Positions 6,007-12,434 of a DNA stretch of 12,434 bases are shown piece after piece; position 1 is the stretch's first letter; each line of letters starts with the position of its first letter. The position numbers and the translations under genes were made by a program. The stretch is from Deltaproteobacteria bacterium (GTDB taxonomy: Bacteria; Desulfobacterota; Syntrophobacteria; BM002): positions 867,654 through 880,087 of the forward strand of contig CP070843.1 in assembly GCA_020350905.1 (NCBI GenBank), in the 5' to 3' direction. The notes under the pieces were generated by a model, which was not told the DNA's origin, searched no databases, and worked only from the letters and a program-made list of their open reading frames with translations.

Positions 6007-6711
6007 CTATCTTCGATATCCGCACTGGCGATCCACCTCTGTCATCATAGTGTTCAACCGCTCCTCAATCAACCGCCGATATCTCTCGAGATCTCTCCTG
6101 CTGCTTTCTGAGGGGATGAGAACTGGCTGGCCAAAGGCTACGTAGACCCTGCTCCAAGGGAGAGGCAGAACGGTTTTGTCCCAGCTAGTCCGCAGAGTAA
6201 TGGACCGGTTGGCAGACCAGATGATTGGAATGAGAGGCGCTCCCGTGAGTTTAGCCAGATAGATCATACCCTTTTTGGCCACATATGCCGGTCCTCGGGG
6301 TCCGTCAAGAACCGTGGCACATGCCTTGCCTCCTCCCTGTAAATAAAGCCGCATCTTCTCTAAAGCATCACGGCTCCCCTTGCTGGAGGATCCACGTATC
6401 GGAACAACACCAAAGCCTGAGGCATACTGCGCAAGAATCTCCCCGTCCTTGCTATGGCTGATCATAATCCTTGGCTGGAGATTCCCGAAGAAGTACAGAA
6501 AATAGACGGCGCCGCGGTGCCACGTGCCCCCAACAATGGGTTGATCGGTAAGGAAGTAATCTCGGTAGACCCCTTCATTGATCATAGTTACCCGGCAGGT
6601 ACCGAACCACACTCGCGCTATTGGTACCAGCACCTTGCGGATGAAGCGCTTGACCAGCGTTTCATGAGCATAATTACGAAATCTCAGAGTTCGTTTGCGC
6701 TTGTTCACCAC
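6007..6711 (-). CDS. DUF374 lysophospholipid acyltransferase family protein
   Basis: This 234-residue protein matches the DUF374 branch of the LPLAT superfamily, relatives of lipid A and glycerophospholipid acyltransferases. Family blocks are GGTWHRGAVYFLYFF (61-75, the histidine block), MISHSKDGEILA (83-94), RGSSSKGSRDAL (106-117), DGPRGPAYVAKKGMIYLAKLTGAPLIPI (136-163) and the FGQPV block (193-197). It probably transfers an acyl chain to a lipid precursor at the inner membrane; the substrate is unknown. The N-terminus is strongly basic (NKRKRTLRFR) and suits peripheral membrane binding. Two successive GTG codons can serve as start, with AAAGG just upstream; the second is better spaced. It lies 136 bp below the SPL-like gene, a gap that contains a 26-bp near-palindrome. 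Confidence 0.88.
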   Translation of the reverse strand: MVNKRKRTLRFRNYAHETLVKRFIRKVLVPIARVWFGTCRVTMINEGVYRDYFLTDQPIVGGTWHRGAVYFLYFFGNLQPRIMISHSKDGEILAQYASGFGVVPIRGSSSKGSRDALEKMRLYLQGGGKACATVLDGPRGPAYVAKKGMIYLAKLTGAPLIPIIWSANRSITLRTSWDKTVLPLPWSRVYVAFGQPVLIPSESSRRDLERYRRLIEERLNTMMTEVDRQCGYRR

Positions 6712-6762
6712 TGCCTTTACGTTCTTTTGCGCAACACTCGATCTTCTGAAGAGGGTTTTTCA

Positions 6763-6788
6763 AAACAATGTCACTTGTGATATTGTTT
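6763..6788. promoter_or_regulatory. 26-bp near-perfect palindrome upstream of the DUF374 gene
   Basis: The arms AAACAATGTCAC (6763-6774) and GTGATATTGTTT (6777-6788) are complementary over 12 bases with one mismatch, around a TT centre. It lies 52 to 77 bases upstream of the DUF374 start and about 60 bases after the SPL-like stop. It is AT-rich and lacks a clean T-run on the - strand, so a protein-binding operator is more likely than a terminator. The regulator is unknown. Confidence 0.45.
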
Positions 6789-6847
6789 GTGCTATGACAG
6801 CAAGCTACCAGAGCCCCCTAATACTGTCAAATTGAAGCACGTACAAG

Positions 6848-7915
6848 TCAGGATAACGCCCGCCTGTCCAACATGGCGCTCAGGCCGCCGCGTTCCGCCG
6901 GCGAGAATCCAAGAGCCTCCCGCCAGACATCATCACTCTCCATACAGAGATAGACGCAGAGATCCTTATGGATTCCAAGTAACAACTCGTTCAGGTGAGC
7001 ATACATTTCCACTCTGAGATCGCGAAAATAGCGCAGTTTCCCGTCCAAACCCGGGATAAACTCCTCATCCAGAATAGAGGTGTTTGGGTACCGTTGTTGA
7101 ATTATAGTCTTGAGAGACGGCATGAACCGAAGGGTACCCAGACTGATCCAGGCAATGCCCCCCGGAGCCACAGCAGAGAAAAGACGATCTACAACTTCTT
7201 GGTAACCCTGTTGCCATCCAGGATAAGCCAGAAGTGGATCAAAATGAAAAGCAACCCGATAGCCCCACCTTTGGCACCGTTGTGCTGCTTCCAGTCTCGC
7301 TTCCAAGGGAGCAGCACCAGATTCCTCTCCGGCGATCACCTGGGGCGGATTGAGTGACCAAGCTACAATAGTGTGACCTCGATGATCCAAGTTTTCGAGA
7401 AGATCCACCTGGGCAGTCTTGGTTTTCAGTTCAAGAATCGCATTTGGTTGGGCGGCAAAAAGTGGTACTAAATGTTCACTAAGGTGAATCAGAGGATCTA
7501 AGAGCAAGCTGTCCGTAAACTCACCTGTGCCGATACGATGTGTTTGCCTCCGGGAATTGTCAAGATGTTCCGTCAACTGCTGTATCGCGTCGTCCAGATT
7601 GGCAAAAAGTCGCACGTTGCGGCTGGTAAAATATGCTTGTAGTATGCAGTAGGTGCAACCAAGAGAGCAATGAATTCCCAGGTTAAGGATCTGGTAGCCG
7701 CAGCAATTGTAAAAGCGGGTACCGGGGCAGGGTTTTATAAACCTGCCCCGAAATTTCACGATTTCAAGAAAGCTTCCATTCTCTCCATCCGCATCTTCTT
7801 TGAGCTCATCAACCCAATCTACGGAAATACCCGGCAAGGTTTCCAGGATTCTTTTTACCAACGGGCTGCCAGCAACCCCTTTTTCAATAACCAACCTTTC
7901 TGGACGATACTTCAT
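6848..7915 (-). CDS. Spore photoproduct lyase-like radical SAM protein
   Basis: This 355-residue protein has the radical SAM cluster motif CSLGCTYC (C83, C87, C90), preceded by RGRFIKPCPGTRFYNCCGYQILNLG and followed by ILQAYF, the pattern of the SplB/COG1533 family. The GTGEFTDSLLLD block (129-140) and FHFDPLL (about 222-228) are also typical. True SPL repairs thymine dimers of the spore-photoproduct type in Bacillus; homologues in non-sporing bacteria are often called DNA photolyase-like, and their substrate is not established. The region where B. subtilis SPL has its hydrogen-donor cysteine (Cys141, from memory) appears to lack cysteine here. The start codon overlaps the stop of the ParB-like gene by four bases (ATGA), implying translational coupling. 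Confidence 0.85.
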   Translation of the reverse strand: MKYRPERLVIEKGVAGSPLVKRILETLPGISVDWVDELKEDADGENGSFLEIVKFRGRFIKPCPGTRFYNCCGYQILNLGIHCSLGCTYCILQAYFTSRNVRLFANLDDAIQQLTEHLDNSRRQTHRIGTGEFTDSLLLDPLIHLSEHLVPLFAAQPNAILELKTKTAQVDLLENLDHRGHTIVAWSLNPPQVIAGEESGAAPLEARLEAAQRCQRWGYRVAFHFDPLLAYPGWQQGYQEVVDRLFSAVAPGGIAWISLGTLRFMPSLKTIIQQRYPNTSILDEEFIPGLDGKLRYFRDLRVEMYAHLNELLLGIHKDLCVYLCMESDDVWREALGFSPAERGGLSAMLDRRALS

Positions 7916-8877
7916 TCGCTTTCCATAATTTGTTTGAACTCAGGCTGATCGGCCAGCTCAGCCAATTGTCTCAGTCGCGTTGCCAACTCATCGCCGCGCT
8001 CGAAGGTACATTCCAAACTCCATCTGGGCCCCTCGAAATAAGGTGGAGGAACCACGCGCACTCCAGCTGGTAGTTTAAGTTTGCCGACCTCTCTGTCAAA
8101 TCTCTCTTCCCGGGCGGTAAGTCGGGGAGCCCTTGTAGCCAGCAGCTGCTTACGAATCTCCTGAACTCGTTGTCGTGCCGACCTTTTGTGGGCCCGCCGC
8201 AGATCATTCACCTCTGCACTATCCAGAACCTCTCTCGGGGTGAGATTGTCCCTCCGTCCTATTTCCACAACCGTCTCCACCAATTCCTCCTGCACACTCA
8301 CACTGAAGGGTAGCTCTTGAAAAAAGTTGAAGAAGGCGAAACGGTCTCCCTGCTCCAGGGGTGAAAGAACAAAGCCTATCCGCTCGTGAAGTGTACCCCC
8401 AGCTATGGCATCAAGAATGCTTTCCTCCATGAGTAGCAACTTCTTATAGCGGCCAAAAATCACGGTACTGGGCTCAAGGTTCAGAAGAGGCATGAATTCC
8501 TGAATGAGCTGTGCCTGGTCCTCGTGTTGGGCCATCTTGGTGAGAACCAAAGATTTCTCCACGGGATTCAAATCCCTTTGAGCAATGTTGTCATAGATGG
8601 CCATCCGCAAGCACGTCTCAGGTGATATGGAAGTGGGCAAAATCTCGCAAGACAACGGCTCCAGCCCAAGTTGCTGGCAAACCGCCAAACGACGGCTGCC
8701 GCAGACGATGCGCAAGAGTCCATCTCTGTTGCGCTGAAGCAAGGGTTTCTGGATCAAGCCAACGGTTTGGATAGAGAGGGTTAATTTATCTGGAAGAGGG
8801 CCGTAAGTGATCAGGCAGGAGGCGTCATTCCAATCCACCTCATCAAGCTGGATCGAGTAAGACTCCTTTTCAGTCAT
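7912..8877 (-). CDS. ParB-like N-terminal domain protein
   Basis: I place the start at the ATG at 8877, giving 321 residues, because AGGAG lies seven bases upstream and because the frame beyond it only runs antiparallel to purC codons without family features. The N-terminal domain has the ParB/Srx signs: TVGLIQKPLLQRN (38-50), VCGSRRLAVCQQLG (58-71, the G-x-R-R box) and YDNIAQRDLNPVEKSLVL (95-112, equal to the EN-x-R-x-L-x-P-x-E motif). A basic, possibly coiled segment (about 225-265) and a C-terminal part with VVPPPYFEGPRWSLECTF follow. A clear ParB HTH is not evident, and no ParA is nearby, so chromosome partitioning is unlikely. It begins 10 bp after purC ends and overlaps the SPL-like gene, suggesting a shared function with that enzyme. 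Confidence 0.82.
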   Translation of the reverse strand: MTEKESYSIQLDEVDWNDASCLITYGPLPDKLTLSIQTVGLIQKPLLQRNRDGLLRIVCGSRRLAVCQQLGLEPLSCEILPTSISPETCLRMAIYDNIAQRDLNPVEKSLVLTKMAQHEDQAQLIQEFMPLLNLEPSTVIFGRYKKLLLMEESILDAIAGGTLHERIGFVLSPLEQGDRFAFFNFFQELPFSVSVQEELVETVVEIGRRDNLTPREVLDSAEVNDLRRAHKRSARQRVQEIRKQLLATRAPRLTAREERFDREVGKLKLPAGVRVVPPPYFEGPRWSLECTFERGDELATRLRQLAELADQPEFKQIMESE

Positions 8878-8887
8878 GATCCCGCTC

Positions 8888-9775
8888 CTAACTCGTGGTG
8901 AGACGCTCCAGAGCCTCAAGGTAGCGGGTCCGGGTGTTGCGCACCACCTCGTCAGGTAATACTGGTGCAGGGGGCGTCCGATCCCAACCGCACTGATCGA
9001 GATAATCACGCAAATACTGCTTGTCGAAGCTCTGCTGCCTCCTGCCGGGCTGATAGTGGTCGGCTGGCCAGAATCTGGACGAATCTGGAGTAAGGACCTC
9101 ATCGATGAGGGTGACCGTGCCCCCGACCATACCAAACTCGAACTTGGTGTCGGCAATGATGATGCCTCGCTGGCTGGCCAGAGCCGCCCCCTTTTCATAA
9201 AGCGCCAAGCTCAAATCACGAAGCTGTTCCGCCAAGTCTGTTCCCACCTGGTGGCAGAGGGTGTTGAAGTCGATATTTTCGTCGTGTCTTCCTTTTTCAG
9301 CTTTGGTGGAGGGGGTGAATATGGGAGGCTCGAGACGGGCTGATTCCACCAGCCCTTCCGCCAGTTTTATGCCGCACACCGCTCCCTGACTCTGGTAGTC
9401 TTTCCACCCTGACCCGCTGAGATACCCACGAACAATGCACTCTGCCGGCAAGGGTTCCGCTTTGGCCACCAGCATGCTTCGGTTTGCCAATTCCTCGGCA
9501 TAATCCTGACACTCTTCTGGAAACTTCTCTACCTCTGTGGTTATCAGGTGATTGTCCACCACCTCGGCCAGAGCCTTGAACCAGAAAGAGGAGATTGTGG
9601 TTAGTATCCTTCCTTTGTCCGGAATCCCGTTGGGCATTACCACGTCGTAAGCAGAGATCCGATCTGTGGCCACAATAAGCAAGTGGTCCCCCAAATCATA
9701 GATGTCTCTTACCTTTCCCCTTGCCAGTAAATTAAGTCCTGGCAAGTTGGTCTCAAATACTGGAGCGGCCGCCAT
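8888..9775 (-). CDS. purC: Phosphoribosylaminoimidazole-succinocarboxamide synthase (SAICAR synthetase)
   Basis: PurC joins CAIR and aspartate with ATP to give SAICAR in de novo purine synthesis. The 295-residue protein is of the longer type and shows the conserved blocks LARGKVRDIYDLGDHLLIVATDRISAYDVVMPNGIPDKGRILT near the N-terminus, ECIVRGYLSGSGWKDY, PIFTPSTKAEKGRHDENI, IIADTKFEFG, and LIDEVLTPDSSRFWPADHY near the C-terminus. I prefer the ATG at 9775, with GGGGAGG just upstream; an in-frame GTG at 9790 would add five residues but place the Shine-Dalgarno bases inside the gene. It is the first gene of a probable unit with the ParB-like and SPL-like genes. No other pur genes are visible. Confidence 0.96.
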   Translation of the reverse strand: MAAAPVFETNLPGLNLLARGKVRDIYDLGDHLLIVATDRISAYDVVMPNGIPDKGRILTTISSFWFKALAEVVDNHLITTEVEKFPEECQDYAEELANRSMLVAKAEPLPAECIVRGYLSGSGWKDYQSQGAVCGIKLAEGLVESARLEPPIFTPSTKAEKGRHDENIDFNTLCHQVGTDLAEQLRDLSLALYEKGAALASQRGIIIADTKFEFGMVGGTVTLIDEVLTPDSSRFWPADHYQPGRRQQSFDKQYLRDYLDQCGWDRTPPAPVLPDEVVRNTRTRYLEALERLTTS

Positions 9776-9834
9776 GTATCCTCCCCTCACGAGGTCTTTT
9801 GCCTAATGCAAATGAAAGATTGAAGCACGGAGAT

Positions 9835-9849
9835 CTAGCCCGGATATTT
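9835..9849. repeat. Remnant of the CTAGCCCGGATATTT repeat family, copy C
   Basis: CTAGCCCGGATATTT matches the outer 15 bases of the inverted-repeat family exactly, apart from the extra C also seen at the right end of copy A. The similarity stops there, and no partner end is visible nearby. It sits in the 137-bp gap between the carboxyltransferase terminator and purC. Confidence 0.5.
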
Positions 9850-9860
9850 ATAATTTAGAA

Positions 9861-9890
9861 AGGGGCGAACCCAATCGGGAGTCCGCCCCT
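9861..9890 (-). terminator. Intrinsic terminator of the carboxyltransferase gene
   Basis: AGGGGCGAAC (9861-9870) pairs with GTCCGCCCCT (9881-9890) with one mismatch around a 10-base loop. On the - strand it lies 22 bases after the stop and is followed by TTCTAAATTATAAATAT, an AT-rich tail. The position and stem suit termination of the unit. Confidence 0.75.
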
Positions 9891-9912
9891 GAATAATGGC
9901 CATAAGAGCTTC

Positions 9913-11901
9913 TTAGCCGATGACAGCCAGCGTATCTCCCTTCTGCACGGAATCGCCGTTTTTGAAAGGTATAGAAAGCACCGTCCCAGAAGTGGGTGCA
10001 GCAATTGAGTTTTCCATCTTCATGGCTTCGAGAATGAGGACCACGTCTCCTTCATTTACTGAATCACCCTCTTTGACCTCATAGCGAATGACCATTCCCG
10101 GCATGGGCGCTTCAATGGGTGTTCCTCCTTCCACTGCCGGTCTTGGAGCGGCTGCGGCCGGTGCAGCCTCAGGGGCTGGTGCAGGAGCTGCAGCAGGAGC
10201 GGCAGGAGGCGGAGCTGGCGCTGCCACAGGTTGTGGCATCATGGGCGTCACCGCCGTCACCACAGGTGCACCCCCCACTTCATCTACTTCCACTTCAAAA
10301 TACTCGCCATCCACAAATACATTGAAGGCTCGAAGTCCTGGACTCTTCTCCGGCGCTGGCTTTTCCACCTTTTCCACCAGCTTGCCTGCTTTTGCCAGAG
10401 CAATGAGACGGTTCTCTTCCTTCGCCTGCTCCAAAGTTTTGGGCTTTACCTCGTCGGGGACTTCTTCCAGGCCATATTTCCACTTCAAAAAACGAACACC
10501 GGTGGTAGGATAAAGGGCCACAATGAGCTGATCGTCTATATCCTTAGCCAAATCTCCTGCCATAGCTTTGGCCTTGTCCAATTCGGGTTCAAGCACGTCG
10601 GCCGGTCTCGTTTTGATGGGCTTTTCCCCGCGCTCATATCCCTTCAAGGCCTTCTTTCGCACTTCAGGATCAATGGGTACAGGTGTTTCTCCGTACAAAC
10701 CGTAACAGAGATCTTTTACCTGGGCGGTGATCATCTTGTAACGCTCATCCTCAGTATCGAAGAGTACATTGTTGACGGTCTGAATGCCAACAATCTGACT
10801 GGTGGGCGTGACCAGCGGCACCTGGCCCAACTCTTTGCGTACCCGCGGCAGTTCGGCAAAAACCTCATCGATGCGATCCAGGGCATCCATATCTCTCAGC
10901 TGGTTGACCAGATTGGAGAGCATCCCACCGGGAGTCTGATGGAGGAGCACGTTGATGTCTATTACCGAGAGCTTGGTGTCGTCCAAAAGATGCCTATACT
11001 TGGGAGAAACTTTTTCCATGTGCTCTGAAAGCTCAGCTAATTTGTTGATGTCAAAGCCCGTATCTCGACTCGTTCCCTTCAGGGTCATCACCAACGGTTC
11101 CAAAGCCGGGTGTGAGGTCCGATAGCCCCAGGGTGACAACACAGTGTCAACAATGTCCACTCCTGCCTCTATGGCCTTTAATAAGGCCATACACGACTGG
11201 CCCGAGGTGAAGTGACTGTGTAGATGAATCGGCACCTTGATCTCTTTTTTGAGGGCGTTGATCAGCATGTAGGCATCGTAGGGCGAGATGAGCCCCGCCA
11301 TATCCTTGATGCAGACCGTGTCCGCACCCATATCCTCCAACTCTTTCGCCTTCTTAACGTAATAGTCGGTATTATAAACATCCCCTCCCATTCGTGGCTC
11401 TGTAAGGGAGTAACAGATAGCGCCCTGGAAGTGCATGCCCATTTTTTTAATGATAGGTACAACCGTCTCAAAATTGCGCAAATCATTCACCGCATCAAAC
11501 ACCCGAAAGACGTCTATGCCGTTTTCTGCTGCCCGCTCTACGAATATCTCGGCCACATCGTCCGCATAATTGCGGTATCCCACCAGGTTCTGTCCTCGAA
11601 GCAACATCTGCAGCGGCGTATTTTTGACATACTTTTTGAGCGTCCGCGGTCTTTCCCATGGATCTTCCCCGAGGAAACGGTGCATGGTGTCAAAGGTTGC
11701 CCCACCCCAGACACCCAGGGCCCAGAAGCCAACCTCATCCATCTCCTCTGCAATGGGTATCATGTCTTCGGTGCGCCCGCGCGTAGCGAAAATAGATTGA
11801 TGCGCATCCCGAAAAGTCAGATCTTGAATCTTGACCGGATCGGCCACCTTCACCTCTTCCTCCACCAGTCCAGCCGTCAGCTTTCCATGTTTTTCTGTCA
11901 T
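9913..11901 (-). CDS. oadA: Biotin-dependent carboxyltransferase: oxaloacetate decarboxylase alpha / pyruvate carboxylase subunit B
   Basis: This 662-residue protein has three parts: a carboxyltransferase TIM barrel (about 23-300) with DLTFRDAHQS (27-36), the candidate carbamylated Lys199 in CIKDMAG, and metal ligands H226 and H228 in IHLHSH; the conserved PYC/OADA region (about 310-505), with HQTPGGMLSNL; then a Pro/Ala linker (about 555-592) and a biotinyl domain (594-662) with EAMKMEN, biotin on Lys628. It either decarboxylates oxaloacetate as part of a Na+ pump or carboxylates pyruvate with a separate biotin carboxylase subunit (PycA/PycB arrangement). No oadB, oadG or biotin carboxylase gene lies in the window, so the two cannot be separated; pycB is the alternative name. 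GGAGAGGATT precedes the ATG. A 69-residue protein gene lies 158 bp upstream on the same strand. Confidence 0.93.
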   Translation of the reverse strand: MTEKHGKLTAGLVEEEVKVADPVKIQDLTFRDAHQSIFATRGRTEDMIPIAEEMDEVGFWALGVWGGATFDTMHRFLGEDPWERPRTLKKYVKNTPLQMLLRGQNLVGYRNYADDVAEIFVERAAENGIDVFRVFDAVNDLRNFETVVPIIKKMGMHFQGAICYSLTEPRMGGDVYNTDYYVKKAKELEDMGADTVCIKDMAGLISPYDAYMLINALKKEIKVPIHLHSHFTSGQSCMALLKAIEAGVDIVDTVLSPWGYRTSHPALEPLVMTLKGTSRDTGFDINKLAELSEHMEKVSPKYRHLLDDTKLSVIDINVLLHQTPGGMLSNLVNQLRDMDALDRIDEVFAELPRVRKELGQVPLVTPTSQIVGIQTVNNVLFDTEDERYKMITAQVKDLCYGLYGETPVPIDPEVRKKALKGYERGEKPIKTRPADVLEPELDKAKAMAGDLAKDIDDQLIVALYPTTGVRFLKWKYGLEEVPDEVKPKTLEQAKEENRLIALAKAGKLVEKVEKPAPEKSPGLRAFNVFVDGEYFEVEVDEVGGAPVVTAVTPMMPQPVAAPAPPPAAPAAAPAPAPEAAPAAAAPRPAVEGGTPIEAPMPGMVIRYEVKEGDSVNEGDVVLILEAMKMENSIAAPTSGTVLSIPFKNGDSVQKGDTLAVIG

Positions 11902-12052
11902 AATCCTCTCCTCTTAGTCTCTCATTAAGCGCTGCTCCCTCTTTTCTCAAGCACTCAATTCAGTGAAGGTAAACCCGCAAGAATCACAATCAGCAGGTTG
12001 TGCCCTGGCGCCAGAGGTAAAAGCCCTCAACATCAGAGAACAATACTGTCCA

Positions 12053-12262
12053 CTAGCGCATTACCCGCAGCTGAAGTAACTTGCGCATTTCCATCATTGC
12101 CTGTCTGCCTGACGCGGACCACAAACCTGCCGCCCCCACGGTGGGAGCAGAAACTGCTTGACTCACCGCTTCCATTGCGAGTTGCTGCTCTTCTTGGCTC
12201 CTCAGGTATCTGTAGACCGCGGCAACTGCGGCAGTCAGTCGTTTTTTCCTACGCTCGTCCAT
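12053..12262 (-). CDS. Small conserved-looking protein upstream of the carboxyltransferase (69 aa)
   Basis: I choose the ATG at 12262 because GAGG lies three bases before it; two earlier in-frame ATGs (12274 and 12271) have no spacing for a ribosome-binding site. The protein has a helical start (MDERRKKRLTAAVAAVYRYL), an EEQQLAMEAV segment, a Pro/Ala-poor middle, and a C-terminal WSASGRQAMMEMRKLLQL block. The W-x-x-SGRQ-x-MM-x-MR pattern resembles small proteins I recall encoded beside biotin-dependent decarboxylase or carboxylase genes in Desulfobacterota, so an accessory or tethering subunit is possible; this is recall, not a search. There is no strong transmembrane segment, unlike OadG. 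The 151-bp gap to the next gene holds only a CTGGCGCCAG palindrome. Confidence 0.6.
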   Translation of the reverse strand: MDERRKKRLTAAVAAVYRYLRSQEEQQLAMEAVSQAVSAPTVGAAGLWSASGRQAMMEMRKLLQLRVMR

Positions 12263-12396
12263 TTTCCTCATCATCCTTGCTTTGCTATGAGGCTTTTAAC
12301 AGTGTCTTCCAAGTGGTTTAAGTCTAACGAATGAAGGGGTTCCAGTCACCTTGTAGCAGCGAGAACATCGCATCCAACAGCCAAGGTCTTCTCATG

Positions 12397-12434
12397 CTAG
12401 CCTGGATATTTCATGAATTGCTGTCGCGAGACCA
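12397..12434. repeat. Inverted-repeat element end, copy D (cut by the window edge)
   Basis: Starting at CTAG (12397-12400), the sequence reads CCTGGATATTTCATGAATTG and then CTGTCGCGAGACC, matching the left end of copy A (548-583) over about 37 bases with a few substitutions and one 1-base difference in length. It runs off the right edge, so its partner end and interior are not visible. Confidence 0.7.

Noticed and set aside
7912..8877. Chromosome partition (parABS) locus
   Set aside because: There is no ParA gene, no parS-like 16-bp palindrome and no evident ParB HTH. Only the N-terminal ParB-like domain is supported.
8878..9198. A 107-codon N-terminal extension of the ParB-like gene
   Set aside because: It is the out-of-frame reading of purC on the same strand, with low-complexity Ser/Arg composition. 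A good Shine-Dalgarno sequence and ATG at 8877 give the natural start.
10088..10513. A 141-codon + strand frame rich in Gly and Ala
   Set aside because: It is the antisense of the Pro/Ala linker of the carboxyltransferase, whose skewed codons produce a long open frame on the other strand.

Overview
The window looks like a chromosomal segment of an anaerobic Gram-negative bacterium, most likely of the Desulfobacterota (former Deltaproteobacteria). This assignment is inferred from gene families and gene style: a biotin-containing OadA/PycB-type carboxyltransferase with an Ala/Pro linker, a DUF374 acyltransferase, a bifunctional-nuclease (DUF151) protein, a spore-photoproduct-lyase-like radical SAM protein beside a ParB-like protein, and spacers carrying short AATCTGAAA/GGTTTCAG-type repeats. 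No rRNA, tRNA, CRISPR array, transposase or phage gene was seen. Base composition is mixed, about half GC by eye.

Layout. At the left edge a possible C-terminal gene fragment runs into a DUF151 nuclease-family gene on the + strand (96-551). This converges on a CorB/HlyC-type CBS-domain membrane protein on the - strand (840-2132), with a 287-bp inverted-repeat element filling the gap. A 52-residue + strand gene with a strong Shine-Dalgarno sequence lies at 2412-2570. The rest of the window is read from the - strand. From right to left it holds a 69-residue protein (12053-12262), an OadA/PycB carboxyltransferase (9913-11901), purC (8888-9775), a ParB-like protein (7912-8877), an SPL-like radical SAM protein (6848-7915), a DUF374 acyltransferase (6007-6711), a secreted thermonuclease (5181-5816), a Nudix hydrolase (4565-5044), a TetR regulator with a long N-terminal extension (3479-4456) and a solitary acyl carrier protein (2966-3214).

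How the genes fit together. purC, the ParB-like gene and the SPL-like gene look like one transcription unit: 10 bp separates the first two, and an ATGA overlap couples the last two. The small protein and the carboxyltransferase form a second probable unit, which ends in an intrinsic terminator. The TetR gene has a near-consensus promoter whose -10 box abuts a perfect 8-2-8 palindrome, so it is probably autoregulated. acpP ends in a strong GC-rich terminator and is not beside other fatty-acid genes here.

The most distinctive non-coding feature is a family of short palindromic elements whose ends read CTAGCCCGGATATTTCATGA or close variants. There are two bounded copies (548-834 and 2643-2791), one copy running off the right edge (12397-12434) and one short remnant (9835-9849). 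The two bounded copies also share an exact 16-bp internal block. The least explained gene association is the ParB-like/SPL-like pair.
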